This document shows, one piece after another, positions 6,532 to 12,395 of a DNA stretch of 33,496 nucleotides. The DNA is from a virus. The notes beneath the pieces are model-generated. The model did no database searches and was not told the DNA's origin. It saw nothing but the letters and a program-made list of their open reading frames with translations. The position numbers were made by a program, and so were the translations under genes. How positions within the stretch are numbered: the first letter of the stretch is position 1; every line of letters begins with the position of its first letter. Location: positions 1 through 33,496 of the IMG/VR virus record IMGVR_UViG_3300025840_000127; one strand, given 5' to 3'.

Positions 6532-6745
6532 TGTGGGGAAACAACTTGCGAATAGCAACCTGATCTGGGGATCAGGCTTTGGCTCCGTGCATGAAGTCGT
6601 CGTTGCGAGGGTGGTCCTCGCACGTAACAAGGAGCCTAGAGCTATGACTAAGAAAGTACCTACACTCGTTGAACTAAAACTTGCAGTTCTAAATCATTTT
6701 CAAGCTACACAGGATGTTGCACCAAACGAACAATTCGTTGCTGGC
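6532..6745 (+). repeat. Inverted duplication, right arm (leader and 5' end of first early gene)
   Basis: This is the functional-looking arm of the inverted duplication: a leader of about 110 bases, an AAGGAG ribosome site and the first ~34 codons of the 134-aa early gene. Its mirror partner is 6273-6485, separated by about 46 bp. The whole 6283-6643 interval (361 bp) holds no other credible gene. I found no convincing sigma70 promoter for the early operon in it, although one is expected. Confidence 0.7.
6559..6621 (+). promoter_or_regulatory. Two hairpins in the early-operon leader
   Basis: Hairpin one is CCTGATC (6559-6565), loop TGGG, GATCAGG (6570-6576). Hairpin two is GCGAGG (6605-6610), loop GTGGT, CCTCGC (6616-6621), ending eight bases before the AAGGAG ribosome site of the gene at 6644. 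Hairpin one is the segment missing from the left arm. They may stabilise the early mRNA or modulate translation; that is inference. Confidence 0.5.
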
Positions 6746-7048
6746 ATTGCCAGAGATGAATGTTACACCTCGCACAACTCACTGGTCTACAAGAAGAAGC
6801 AGATGGCCGACAAGATTGCGGACTACGAGACAGCAGTCGAAGAAGGCAAAGACATTCGAGCGGATGCGATCGCGCGACTGCTCGATAACATGGAAGTCGA
6901 ACTAACGTTGTTAGACGAACGTCATCAAGCAGATCTATCGGTGTACGAGCAGGTCACTGGCACACAGTGGGAACCGATGGCTAAGAAACGCGCACCAGCG
7001 AAGCTATCAGATGATCGCATGAAAGCACTCAGAGCAAAGGTGGCGTAA
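6644..7048 (+). CDS. 134-aa first early protein, unknown function
   Basis: The start is the ATG at 6644, with AAGGAG ending nine bases upstream; longer in-frame starts would translate the structured leader. The protein is charged and helical: VPTLVELKLAVLNHFQAT (residues 5-22), a Lys-rich KKKQMADKIADYETAVEEGKD segment suggesting a coiled coil, and a basic C-terminus (MAKKRAPAKLSDDRMKALRAKVA). No family was recognised. As the first gene of the rightward operon it could be an early host-takeover or regulatory protein, but this is only positional. Its 5' end is duplicated in inverted, decayed form at 6272-6397. Confidence 0.72.
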   Translation: MTKKVPTLVELKLAVLNHFQATQDVAPNEQFVAGIARDECYTSHNSLVYKKKQMADKIADYETAVEEGKDIRADAIARLLDNMEVELTLLDERHQADLSVYEQVTGTQWEPMAKKRAPAKLSDDRMKALRAKVA

Positions 7049-7166
7049 GCCACCCCCGCAAGGGGCAGCACCGTCTGCCTCTTACTTCACCCTTTCGCCC
7101 AATCGGGGTCACGATTCGTGTAGGCTTGTGCGCTGCGGATCCACCCCACAATCAAGGAATAAACGA
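7049..7166 (+). other. Structured 118-bp intergenic region
   Basis: Directly after the stop at 7048 is CCCC-GCAA-GGGG, a four-pair stem closed by a GNRA tetraloop, overlapping GGCAG-CACCGT-CTGCC, an alternative five-pair hairpin followed by TCTTAC. The two are mutually exclusive foldings of the same bases. The plus strand then carries TTGTGCGCTG (7126-7135), a nine-of-ten match to the late-gene 10-mer. The region may be a partial terminator/attenuator followed by a regulatory site for the next gene; I see no gene in it. Confidence 0.4.
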
Positions 7167-7346
7167 ATGAACTTTTCTGACAGCCAACTAATCTCAGCTA
7201 TTCGATCAATCATTGCTGAAGAAGTAGACAGCCGTATCAAAGCAATTGATGAAAATGAATTTAATGTATGGGATCATAGATCTGACATTGAAGACATCAT
7301 TAGTGACTACATCAATTCAAACGTAACCATAACAATCGAGACTTAA
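7167..7346 (+). CDS. 59-aa acidic protein
   Basis: The start is the ATG at 7167, with AAGGA nine bases upstream. The product is acidic and helical (MNFSDSQLISAIRSIIAEEV start, then DIEDIISDYINSNVTITIE). No family was recognised. Small acidic early proteins of phages often inhibit host DNA-binding proteins, but no specific evidence exists here. It is the first of a run of very small early genes. Confidence 0.6.
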   Translation: MNFSDSQLISAIRSIIAEEVDSRIKAIDENEFNVWDHRSDIEDIISDYINSNVTITIET

Positions 7347-7347
7347 C

Positions 7348-7524
7348 ATGCTTAAACCTATCAACTTGTTTCACACACCCAAAGATTGGCATGAACTAAT
7401 GACATGGATCCATGCACACAATGATGAAGACAAAGCGCATCTAACTACGGCTGCTGCTATGGGCTGGAATCTATGCGCAACTATTATCGAAGATTACTTG
7501 GAGACAACCGATGAAGACACCTAG
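7348..7524 (+). CDS. 58-aa early protein
   Basis: A continuous frame runs from ATG 7348 to TAG 7522-7524, starting one base after the previous stop and overlapping the next gene by 14 bases. It encodes MLKPINLFHTPKDWHELMTW and continues through an Ala/Thr-rich helix (TTAAAMGWNLCATIIEDYLE) to an acidic tail. It fills what would otherwise be a 164-base hole in the operon. No homologue was recognised. Confidence 0.6.
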   Translation: MLKPINLFHTPKDWHELMTWIHAHNDEDKAHLTTAAAMGWNLCATIIEDYLETTDEDT

Positions 7525-7729
7525 TTTTACACGCCGTGATTTTGTATTCATTGCAGATCACATTGCACCAATGATGCATTGGCCTACACACATCAATGAG
7601 CTTGCGGATAAACTGAAAGCTACGAATCCTAGATTCAATCGTGAAAGATTTATTGAACGTGCAACCAAAGCATGGGAAGCTAACTATCAGGCACACTTGG
7701 GAGACATCGATGATGAAATACCTAACTGA
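7511..7729 (+). CDS. 72-aa FTRRDFVFIADHI...NPRFNRERF early protein
   Basis: The layout is FTRRDFVFIADHIAPMM (6-22), a linker, then NPRFNRERFIERATKAWE (39-56) and an acidic C-terminus. I recognise the pairing of (T)RxDF-x-x-IA with NPRF-x-x-xRF from small early proteins of many phages; their function is not known to me. The ribosome site overlaps the previous gene (TTGGAGA). Its C-terminal end overlaps the start of the zinc-ribbon gene at 7713. Confidence 0.7.
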   Translation: MKTPSFTRRDFVFIADHIAPMMHWPTHINELADKLKATNPRFNRERFIERATKAWEANYQAHLGDIDDEIPN

Positions 7730-7979
7730 AACTATCCATTGTCCAGAATGTTTGGGCGATGGCACTCTAACATTCGAACGACCTGAACCTTGGGTCAATC
7801 GTGATCTACCTCCAAGCCTTGAGGAGTACAAAGATACATGCTGGAACTGCGGTGGCAGCGGTGAAGTTGAGGCTATGGAGTTTGATGAACCAGATCCTGA
7901 CGATGGGCAACCATCTATGTATGAAGAATATCAGGATCTATACGGAGGCGACGACCCAATTGAATCGGAGGCAATCTAA
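7713..7979 (+). CDS. 88-aa zinc-ribbon-like protein (two CxxC)
   Basis: Two Cys pairs, CPECLGDG (residues 10-17) and CWNCGGSG (about 43-50), spaced by about 30 residues, form a four-Cys zinc site of the DnaJ/zinc-ribbon style (CxxCxGxG). The remainder is very acidic (EFDEPDPDDG, YGGDDPIESE). The start used is ATG 7713, eight bases after GGGAGA; ATG 7710 is an equal option. It may be a DNA-mimic-like acidic or zinc-bound regulator, but the role is unknown. Its last base overlaps the next gene's ATG (TAATG). Confidence 0.7.
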   Translation: MKYLTETIHCPECLGDGTLTFERPEPWVNRDLPPSLEEYKDTCWNCGGSGEVEAMEFDEPDPDDGQPSMYEEYQDLYGGDDPIESEAI

Positions 7980-8275
7980 TGGGATACACACATCAAGGAA
8001 TCGGCTATCAATCTACTGACACCAGTAAGTTTGCAGCCAAATCAAACACTGAACTAAAGATCTCAATACGCGATCAAGTCTTGCAGCTACTAACCAACAG
8101 CGGTGTTGCCATGTCAGCCGAAGCTGTGTCAGAAGCGTTAGGCCGACCACAAGTATCAGTGCAACCACGATTAACTGAATTGAAAAACGCTGGCTTGATC
8201 GAAGACAGTGGCAATCGTCGCCAAACTAAGTGGGGTAAGCCCTCGATTATGTGGCAAATTAAGACTGACGCTTGA
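7979..8275 (+). CDS. Winged-helix DNA-binding protein
   Basis: The 98-aa product has a winged-helix core. It reads IRDQVLQLLTNSGVAMSAEAVSEALGR (30-56), then the recognition-like helix PQVSVQPRLTELKNAGLIED (57-76) and a wing NRRQTKWGKPSIMWQI. This MarR/LexA-like order (helix, helix, Q-x-S-V-x-x-R-L-x-E-L recognition helix, G-L-I, wing) supports sequence-specific DNA binding, likely as an early regulator. A possible promoter overlaps its stop codon. Confidence 0.75.
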   Translation: MGYTHQGIGYQSTDTSKFAAKSNTELKISIRDQVLQLLTNSGVAMSAEAVSEALGRPQVSVQPRLTELKNAGLIEDSGNRRQTKWGKPSIMWQIKTDA

Positions 8276-8302
8276 CATAAAAGCTGCGTATGTGCATATG
8301 CT
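8272..8302 (+). promoter_or_regulatory. Possible internal early promoter
   Basis: A perfect TTGACA (8272-8277) overlaps the stop of the winged-helix gene, and TATGCT (8297-8302) follows after a 19-base spacer. The -10 overlaps the palindrome GCATATGC (8294-8301). Transcription would begin close to the ATG at 8308, giving a very short leader. A long spacer keeps this tentative. Confidence 0.4.
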
Positions 8303-8307
8303 GCGGC

Positions 8308-8571
8308 ATGATACAGAGTTATTGGGATCAGATTCTAGAGAAGCATCGCTATGTTGATCTACCTTTGCACAAGGTATTTATCTTGGCAAAGATACCAACA
8401 TCTACTTACTATCGCACGGTCAATGGCAAGACAGAATTGACCTTAGAAACTGCGAAGAAAGTATATCAAACACTAGATAGATTATCTAAGCGATGGCCTA
8501 CTGGTCTGGTCGAACCAAAGAAAATCAATGCCGCAGTTCCAAAACTACACAAAAGCAACCGAGGTAACTGA
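8308..8571 (+). CDS. Small HTH-like protein
   Basis: From ATG 8308 the product is 87 aa (an in-frame ATG at 8290 would add MCICCG). The segment LPLHKVFILAKIPTSTYYRTVNGKTELTLETAKKVYQTLD resembles a Cro/XRE-type helix-turn-helix: a short helix, a turn at I-P-T-S-T-Y-Y-R-x-x-x-G and a helix T-L-E-T-A-K-K-V. There is no clear Shine-Dalgarno sequence, consistent with a leaderless message from the promoter just upstream. It is probably a transcription regulator. It overlaps the next XRE gene by 44 bases. Confidence 0.6.
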   Translation: MIQSYWDQILEKHRYVDLPLHKVFILAKIPTSTYYRTVNGKTELTLETAKKVYQTLDRLSKRWPTGLVEPKKINAAVPKLHKSNRGN

Positions 8572-8776
8572 TACCTACGTCGAGTTGATCGATGCTTTAG
8601 TTGCAAGAAGGCATGAGCTTGGTCTATCGCAAGAGAGATTGGCTTTGGAAATAGGCTGTACCATTTCATTAATTCACAAATGGGAACAGTATAAACGTGT
8701 GCCATCTGGTTTCATGTTGACATGCTGGCTGGATGCACTTGGCGTTAAGATCAAAGTCTGCTCGTACTCGGATTGA
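8528..8776 (+). CDS. XRE-family helix-turn-helix protein
   Basis: The 82-aa protein is almost wholly a classic XRE HTH domain: LIDALVARRHELGLSQERLALEIGCTISLIHKWEQYKRVPSG, residues about 20-61, with the LSQERLA / I-x-x-WE-x-x-K-R-x-P signature. It likely binds an operator to switch early genes. The frame overlaps the upstream gene by 44 bases; the ribosome site is weak and translation may be coupled. An exact start at 8528 is uncertain. Confidence 0.7.
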   Translation: MPQFQNYTKATEVTDTYVELIDALVARRHELGLSQERLALEIGCTISLIHKWEQYKRVPSGFMLTCWLDALGVKIKVCSYSD

Positions 8777-9062
8777 TTCGGGATCTACAATCTGTGATTC
8801 ATGTGGTGATACCACTCAGTATTTCGTTGCGATCATGGCTTCAATGAAACCTGCGCGTTACCATATGATATGTTTAAACTGCTATGAGGATGGTTCATGG
8901 GAAACAAGAATAAGCAGAAGGGAAGTTACCACGAACGATGGTTCGTTAAGTGGCTCGAAGACCAAGGTATCGAAGCAAAGAAAGTCCCACTCTCAGGATC
9001 CCTCGGAGGAGAATACTCAGGAGACATCCACCTCCCCTCATTGGTCGGACGAAATGTGGTAG
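8733..9062 (+). CDS. Zinc-ribbon-like small protein, partly overlapping resolvase
   Basis: Between the XRE gene and the resolvase the only meaningful frame reads STICDSCGDTTQYF, then HMICLNCYEDGSWETRISRREV: two CxxC pairs about 25 residues apart, as in a zinc ribbon. The assigned frame starts within the XRE gene and runs 165 bases into the resolvase gene, where its composition (Ser/Thr/Gln-rich) looks like a shadow. Either the real protein is shorter than the frame suggests because of a recent frame change, or the overlap is tolerated. The start is uncertain; an internal non-ATG codon is possible. Confidence 0.45.
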   Translation: MHLALRSKSARTRIDSGSTICDSCGDTTQYFVAIMASMKPARYHMICLNCYEDGSWETRISRREVTTNDGSLSGSKTKVSKQRKSHSQDPSEENTQETSTSPHWSDEMW

Positions 9063-9220
9063 TTGAAGTAAAGTATCGTACAACATCTAGTTTCCCCAAT
9101 GCTTTCAAAGTCTTAGAAGGTAGAGACATGGCTTTGTTCAAAAGAAAAACTGGTCAGGATAAAGTCTGTGTGATATTATCGGAGGCACTATTCAAAGAGA
9201 TGATCGAGCAAATGAAATAA
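8897..9220 (+). CDS. Hjc-like Holliday junction resolvase / PD-(D/E)xK nuclease
   Basis: The 107-aa protein has the Hjc order. KQKGSYHERWFVKWLEDQG (residues 7-25) carries the conserved Glu13. KKVPLSGSLGGEYSGDIHLP (28-47) carries Gly-Gly-x-x-x-x-Asp with Asp43. VVVEVKYR (about 54-61) carries the E-x-K pair. These are the residues that coordinate metal in archaeal Hjc-type junction resolvases. In this phage it would resolve branched recombination and replication intermediates ahead of packaging. GAGGATGG precedes the ATG. It closes the first half of the early operon and is followed at once by a strong hairpin. Confidence 0.85.
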   Translation: MGNKNKQKGSYHERWFVKWLEDQGIEAKKVPLSGSLGGEYSGDIHLPSLVGRNVVVEVKYRTTSSFPNAFKVLEGRDMALFKRKTGQDKVCVILSEALFKEMIEQMK

Positions 9221-9251
9221 AAAAGCCCCGCCAAGGGAGAGTAGGCGGGGC
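9215..9251 (-). terminator. Strong intrinsic terminator facing leftward (antisense to early genes)
   Basis: The perfect eight-pair GC stem GCCCCGCC (9225-9232) / GGCGGGGC (9244-9251) has an 11-base loop. On the minus strand it is followed immediately by six T then ATTTC, the textbook layout of an intrinsic terminator. On the plus strand the run after the stem is ATCCAGTG, so it should not stop early mRNA efficiently. It may stop leftward transcripts that run past the endolysin gene (13076) into the early module. Confidence 0.8.
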
Positions 9252-9289
9252 ATCCAGTGAGGCAATATATAACAAGGAGTACATGGACC

Positions 9290-9934
9290 GTGCTATATGC
9301 TGAGATACTACTACGAGAGGTAGTACAATGGCAAGTACCAAACAGTCATGCAAAATTGATTATGCTACTCATAGCGGATCATACGGACTCATACGGTATA
9401 GCTTATCCAACCATCCAAAGGCTGTGTGAATTGTCTGGACTCAGTAAGAGTTCAGTCATTCGTGCTGTCAATTACTGTGTCAAACACGGTTACTTAACCA
9501 AGATCGCAGGTCGCACTGGTGTTTCTACGATCTATCAATTCAACTGTCTAAGAGAGGAGGGTGTCAGTGTGACACACCAAGATAATAATAATGTAACTAA
9601 GTTAAATATATCTAATACTACTTGGGGTGTCAGTGAGACACCTACCTTCGATGAGTTCTGGCAGATCTACCCACGCAAGATTGCTAAAGGCCATGCTCGT
9701 TTGGCATTTGCTAGAGCATTGAAGAAAGCTGATGCAGATACAATCATTCAGGCTGCTTCTAAGTTTGCTCAATCTGTTGAGTACAAAGAGAAGCAATACA
9801 TTCCCCATCCGACAACATGGCTAAACGGTGAGCGTTGGGATGATGACATCGATGATGTGTCTGGTCGCTCCAACACTGACCGACTGAATGACATTATAGA
9901 TTTTGACAAGTATCTATTGGAGGCAAAGAAATGA
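9290..9934 (+). CDS. Winged-helix replication initiator-like protein
   Basis: The N-terminal domain (SHAKLIMLLIADHTDSYGIAYPTIQRLCELSGLSKSSVIRAVNYCVKHGYL) is the helix-turn-helix found in phage O-type and plasmid replication initiators. After a Ser/Thr/Asn linker, the C-terminal domain reads FDEFWQIYPRKIAKGHARLAFARAL...YIPHPTTWLNGERWDDD, a recurring phage replication-protein module. It would bind the origin and load host helicase. The start chosen is GTG 9290, ten bases after AAGGAG; an ATG at 9283 in another frame stops after six codons, and the frame can also open at GTG 9257. The gene ends in an ATGA overlap with its partner. Confidence 0.82.
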   Translation: MLYAEILLREVVQWQVPNSHAKLIMLLIADHTDSYGIAYPTIQRLCELSGLSKSSVIRAVNYCVKHGYLTKIAGRTGVSTIYQFNCLREEGVSVTHQDNNNVTKLNISNTTWGVSETPTFDEFWQIYPRKIAKGHARLAFARALKKADADTIIQAASKFAQSVEYKEKQYIPHPTTWLNGERWDDDIDDVSGRSNTDRLNDIIDFDKYLLEAKK

Positions 9935-10422
9935 ATTACGAGGATCGTACTCGCAGAGTTGGTAGTTGGCTGCAAGATGTATTGCGTAGGTATACCCCGC
10001 CCACTGGTCTTGATAATGAGACACTGAAGAAAGAGATGGTGCTGATTGTTCAGGATGTGAACAAGAACATTCCATCTCAATATGAAGATGCTGACTTTTC
10101 TATGGTGCTCGATAAGATCGACGGACATGTGCGCGCCTTACATGGAGCGCGCACTTGGCCGACGATTAAGATCTTTATTCAGTCAACTAAAGACGCAGTG
10201 AAGGAACACAACAAAGCAATCGATGTACCCAAGATAACTGCACCAACATACAGCATGGATCGAAGCGACACGATTATGGTCAAGCGAATTAAGAACGGTG
10301 AACCAATACCAGATTACATTTTGAATCCTGAATCAGTAACACGCGCTCGACTAATTAATGACGGTCACATTACAGATCACGACTTGCAAAAATATATTGC
10401 ACCTGCTGCACGAATGCAGTAA
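9931..10422 (+). CDS. Replication partner protein, helicase-loader-position, unassigned
   Basis: The 163-aa, mainly helical product contains DKIDGHVRALHGARTWPTIKIFIQSTKDA (residues 62-90), a motif I associate with proteins encoded next to O-type initiators in phages of this type. The C-terminal part has NPESVTRARLINDGHIT. No ATP-binding motif is visible, so a DnaC-type loader is not supported. An initiator cofactor is plausible because the two genes overlap by four bases and are co-translated. Confidence 0.65.
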   Translation: MNYEDRTRRVGSWLQDVLRRYTPPTGLDNETLKKEMVLIVQDVNKNIPSQYEDADFSMVLDKIDGHVRALHGARTWPTIKIFIQSTKDAVKEHNKAIDVPKITAPTYSMDRSDTIMVKRIKNGEPIPDYILNPESVTRARLINDGHITDHDLQKYIAPAARMQ

Positions 10423-10451
10423 ACATAATGTAGATAACTAGTGAGGTAAAC

Positions 10452-11240
10452 ATGGAACGCAAAGGGTTCATCGGCGGCAGCGATGCCGTAAAGATAATGA
10501 ATGGTGATTGGTTAGAGCTTTGGCAGATCAAGACTGGTGTTAAAGAACCAGATGATCTTAGCTCCAATCTCGCAGTACAACTTGGCTCTTACACTGAAGA
10601 CTTTAACCTGTCTTGGTTTGAGAAAGAAAACAATTGTGTACTGAGCAATCATCAGTCTGAGTTTGAAATATCATCAGGTCGAGAGCTACCATTGCGCGGT
10701 ACAGTAGATGCAATGTGGAACGGTCAGATCGTTGAAGCCAAGCATACCAATTCATTCTTCAACATGGATAAGATGCTTGAGATATACATGCCGCAGCTAC
10801 AGTTTTACATGTATCTATCCGATGCAGATGCAGCGCATCTGTCTGTGATCTTTGGCAACAGCAAGTATGAATACTGCAAAGTAAACAGAGATCCATCTTA
10901 CATCGCAGCCATGATGGATATGGTTAATGAGTTTTGTAAGTATGTCATTGATGACATTGAGCCTGTTGGTATTGATGTGCCTGATGCACCATCGATTAAT
11001 AGGATTCCTGTCGATGACATGGTGAAACGTGACGGATCTACTGACAATATGTTTATGGATCGTGTGGTTACATACATCAATGGTCACGAACACAATCGTA
11101 TGTTTGAGAACGCCAAGAAAGATCTCAAAGATATGATGGCTGACAATGAGCGAGAAATATTTTGCGATCAGCTATCAGTCAGACGTGACAAGCGTGGATC
11201 TGTACGGATCTACATTCGCAATCAGAAGGAGGCAAAGTAA
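10452..11240 (+). CDS. YqaJ-type recombination exonuclease
   Basis: This 262-aa PD-(D/E)xK nuclease resembles lambda Exo/YqaJ. Visible motifs are GGSDAVKI (8-15), LGSYTEDFNLSWFEKEN (44-60) with Glu49, RGTVDAMW (82-89) with Asp86, VEAKHTNSF (94-102) with Glu95 and Lys97, and YMPQLQFYMYL (112-122) with Gln115. The enzyme would resect linear duplex 5'-3' and hand single strands to the annealing protein encoded next. Stop and next start overlap (TAATG). No repressor is nearby; this is part of the replication/recombination block. Confidence 0.85.
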   Translation: MERKGFIGGSDAVKIMNGDWLELWQIKTGVKEPDDLSSNLAVQLGSYTEDFNLSWFEKENNCVLSNHQSEFEISSGRELPLRGTVDAMWNGQIVEAKHTNSFFNMDKMLEIYMPQLQFYMYLSDADAAHLSVIFGNSKYEYCKVNRDPSYIAAMMDMVNEFCKYVIDDIEPVGIDVPDAPSINRIPVDDMVKRDGSTDNMFMDRVVTYINGHEHNRMFENAKKDLKDMMADNEREIFCDQLSVRRDKRGSVRIYIRNQKEAK

Positions 11241-11677
11241 TGTCAAACATGAAGGTATGGGACAGCGTATCCAAGTCGGACGCTAAGTTCCTAAAGAAAG
11301 TAAACGTAGGCCGTGGGTTTACAGCAATCGATGCTCACTCTCAGATAATGAAAGCAACCGAAGTATTCGGGCCTGTGGGTGAGGGTTGGGGTTATCATGT
11401 ATCTCACAGCGTTGAAGTGCTTACACCTAACGACAGCGTGATTATAGCGAGTGTCAGCGTATGGCATAGAGAACCATCTAATGTGTTTGGGCCGGTGCTT
11501 GGTTGTAAGACGTTAATGCGCAACGGAAAGACAGATGAAGATGCACCCAAGAAAGCAATGACAGATGGTCTAACCAAAGCGCTGTCACATCTTGGTTTTA
11601 ATGCAGATGTATTCCTCGGTGAATTTGACGGTAACAAATACACTGATGATACACCAAAGCCTAAAGGCGATTGGTAA
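11240..11677 (+). CDS. Rad52/ERF-like single-strand annealing protein
   Basis: The 145-aa product has the N-terminal core VGRGFTAIDAHSQIMKATEVFGPVGEGWGYHV (residues 23-54), with the FGP-x-G-x-GW signature of Rad52/Sak/ERF-type annealing proteins. The closing DEDAPKKAMTDGLTKALSHLGFNADVFLGEFDGNKY also matches this family. It would anneal complementary strands produced by the adjacent exonuclease, with the SSB downstream. The gene starts on the exonuclease stop codon. The stop at 11675-11677 overlaps the TTG of the next long frame. Confidence 0.82.
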   Translation: MSNMKVWDSVSKSDAKFLKKVNVGRGFTAIDAHSQIMKATEVFGPVGEGWGYHVSHSVEVLTPNDSVIIASVSVWHREPSNVFGPVLGCKTLMRNGKTDEDAPKKAMTDGLTKALSHLGFNADVFLGEFDGNKYTDDTPKPKGDW

Positions 11678-12177
11678 CTCTTAAAGAAATAGAAGCCGCC
11701 AAGACCAGCAACGGCGGCTGGACTAGGGAACAGCTCAAGCAATGGGGTGTTCCTTGGCCTCCACCTAAAGGCTGGAAAAAACAACTTACAAAAGGAGCCA
11801 GAAGCATGGCAGATTATGACAACACAAACTCAGGCGCAGCTTTCAAGCCATTTGATAGTCAACGCATGATCCTTCAAGGCAAAGTAAATCTTGAAGGCAA
11901 TGAGCGCAAAGTCGTACTCGTTGCAGATCAAACGCGCGGCGGTGACAAGATCATCGAAGTCTATCAGAAAGTTGGTGTGTTGTTTGACAACGATAAGAAG
12001 GGCAATGAGTCAGCACCAGATTACTCAGGCCCAATCGAAGACTACGCAACCAACAAAGACATGCGGATTGCAGCTTGGAAGCGTCAGAAAGATGGCGGCA
12101 ACTACATGAGTATGCAGATTACAGAGAAACAACAGGGAGGATCTAACAATAAATTGGATGATAAGATCCCGTTCTAA
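11671..12177 (+). CDS. Long frame: GVPWPPPKGW mini-protein in frame with SSB
   Basis: From TTG 11671 an open frame of 168 codons joins a short conserved mini-protein to the SSB-like protein without a stop. The first 45 residues contain GGWTREQLKQWGVPWPPPKGWKK. I recognise this motif from stand-alone 40-50 aa phage proteins of unknown function that end soon after the Trp-Lys-Lys. A Shine-Dalgarno at 11791-11797 lies between the two parts. Two products may be made: a long fusion and a short SSB. The TTG has only AAAGG three bases upstream, so the long form may depend on coupling to the annealase gene. Confidence 0.5.
   Translation: MVTLKEIEAAKTSNGGWTREQLKQWGVPWPPPKGWKKQLTKGARSMADYDNTNSGAAFKPFDSQRMILQGKVNLEGNERKVVLVADQTRGGDKIIEVYQKVGVLFDNDKKGNESAPDYSGPIEDYATNKDMRIAAWKRQKDGGNYMSMQITEKQQGGSNNKLDDKIPF
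11806..12177 (+). CDS. Single-stranded-DNA-binding-like protein
   Basis: From ATG 11806, preceded by AAAGGAG eight bases upstream, the product is 123 aa. It has a beta-rich OB-like middle (RMILQGKVNLEGNERKVVLVADQTRGGDKIIEVYQKVGVLF), a flexible Gln/Gly/Asn stretch and the C-terminal tip DDKIPF, closely like the DD(D)IPF tip by which bacterial SSBs bind partner proteins. Position after exonuclease and annealase supports SSB. I cannot confirm the OB fold without structure prediction. It shares its frame with an upstream mini-protein. The stop overlaps the next gene (TAATG). Confidence 0.7.
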   Translation: MADYDNTNSGAAFKPFDSQRMILQGKVNLEGNERKVVLVADQTRGGDKIIEVYQKVGVLFDNDKKGNESAPDYSGPIEDYATNKDMRIAAWKRQKDGGNYMSMQITEKQQGGSNNKLDDKIPF

Positions 12178-12395
12178 TGGAAACATGGTATGAAATGAAA
12201 GCGCGTCATATGCGCGAACGTGTTGAGCTAGTGGAGTCATTGGCTCAATCACGTTACACACAGACACAGGCATCAAAAATTCTCGGCATGAAATTAAGTG
12301 CACTTAATAATTTTATTAGGCGCAATGAGGTTTACTGGCCTGTTATTGAGCAGGGAAAAAAGAGTGACAAAGAACCAAAGGTTGCAGTATCTTAA
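12177..12395 (+). CDS. Small HTH protein
   Basis: The 72-aa basic protein reads YTQTQASKILGMKLSALNNFIRRNEVYWPV in the centre, a Fis/HTH-like bihelical unit (T-x-x-x-A-x-x-L-G-(x)n-L-x-x-x-I-x-R). It may recognise DNA near the replication genes. The ATG overlaps the SSB stop. Two further small proteins, one with a clear HTH, follow immediately, so this is part of a small regulator cluster at the end of the early operon. Confidence 0.65.
   Translation: METWYEMKARHMRERVELVESLAQSRYTQTQASKILGMKLSALNNFIRRNEVYWPVIEQGKKSDKEPKVAVS

Noticed and set aside
6272-6544. 90-codon minus-strand frame in the divergent region taken as a full gene
   Set aside because: Only its last ~36 codons resemble the early protein, the corresponding start codon is CTG and the ribosome site is degraded. 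It is better explained as a decayed inverted copy.
9219-9251. Hairpin at 9225-9251 as the end of the rightward resolvase transcript
   Set aside because: On the plus strand the stem is preceded, not followed, by the A/T run; downstream is ATCCAGTG. The orientation fits leftward termination.
11404-11784. 126-codon minus-strand frame opposite the annealase and SSB genes
   Set aside because: It is a shadow of well-supported recombination genes and has no ribosome site.
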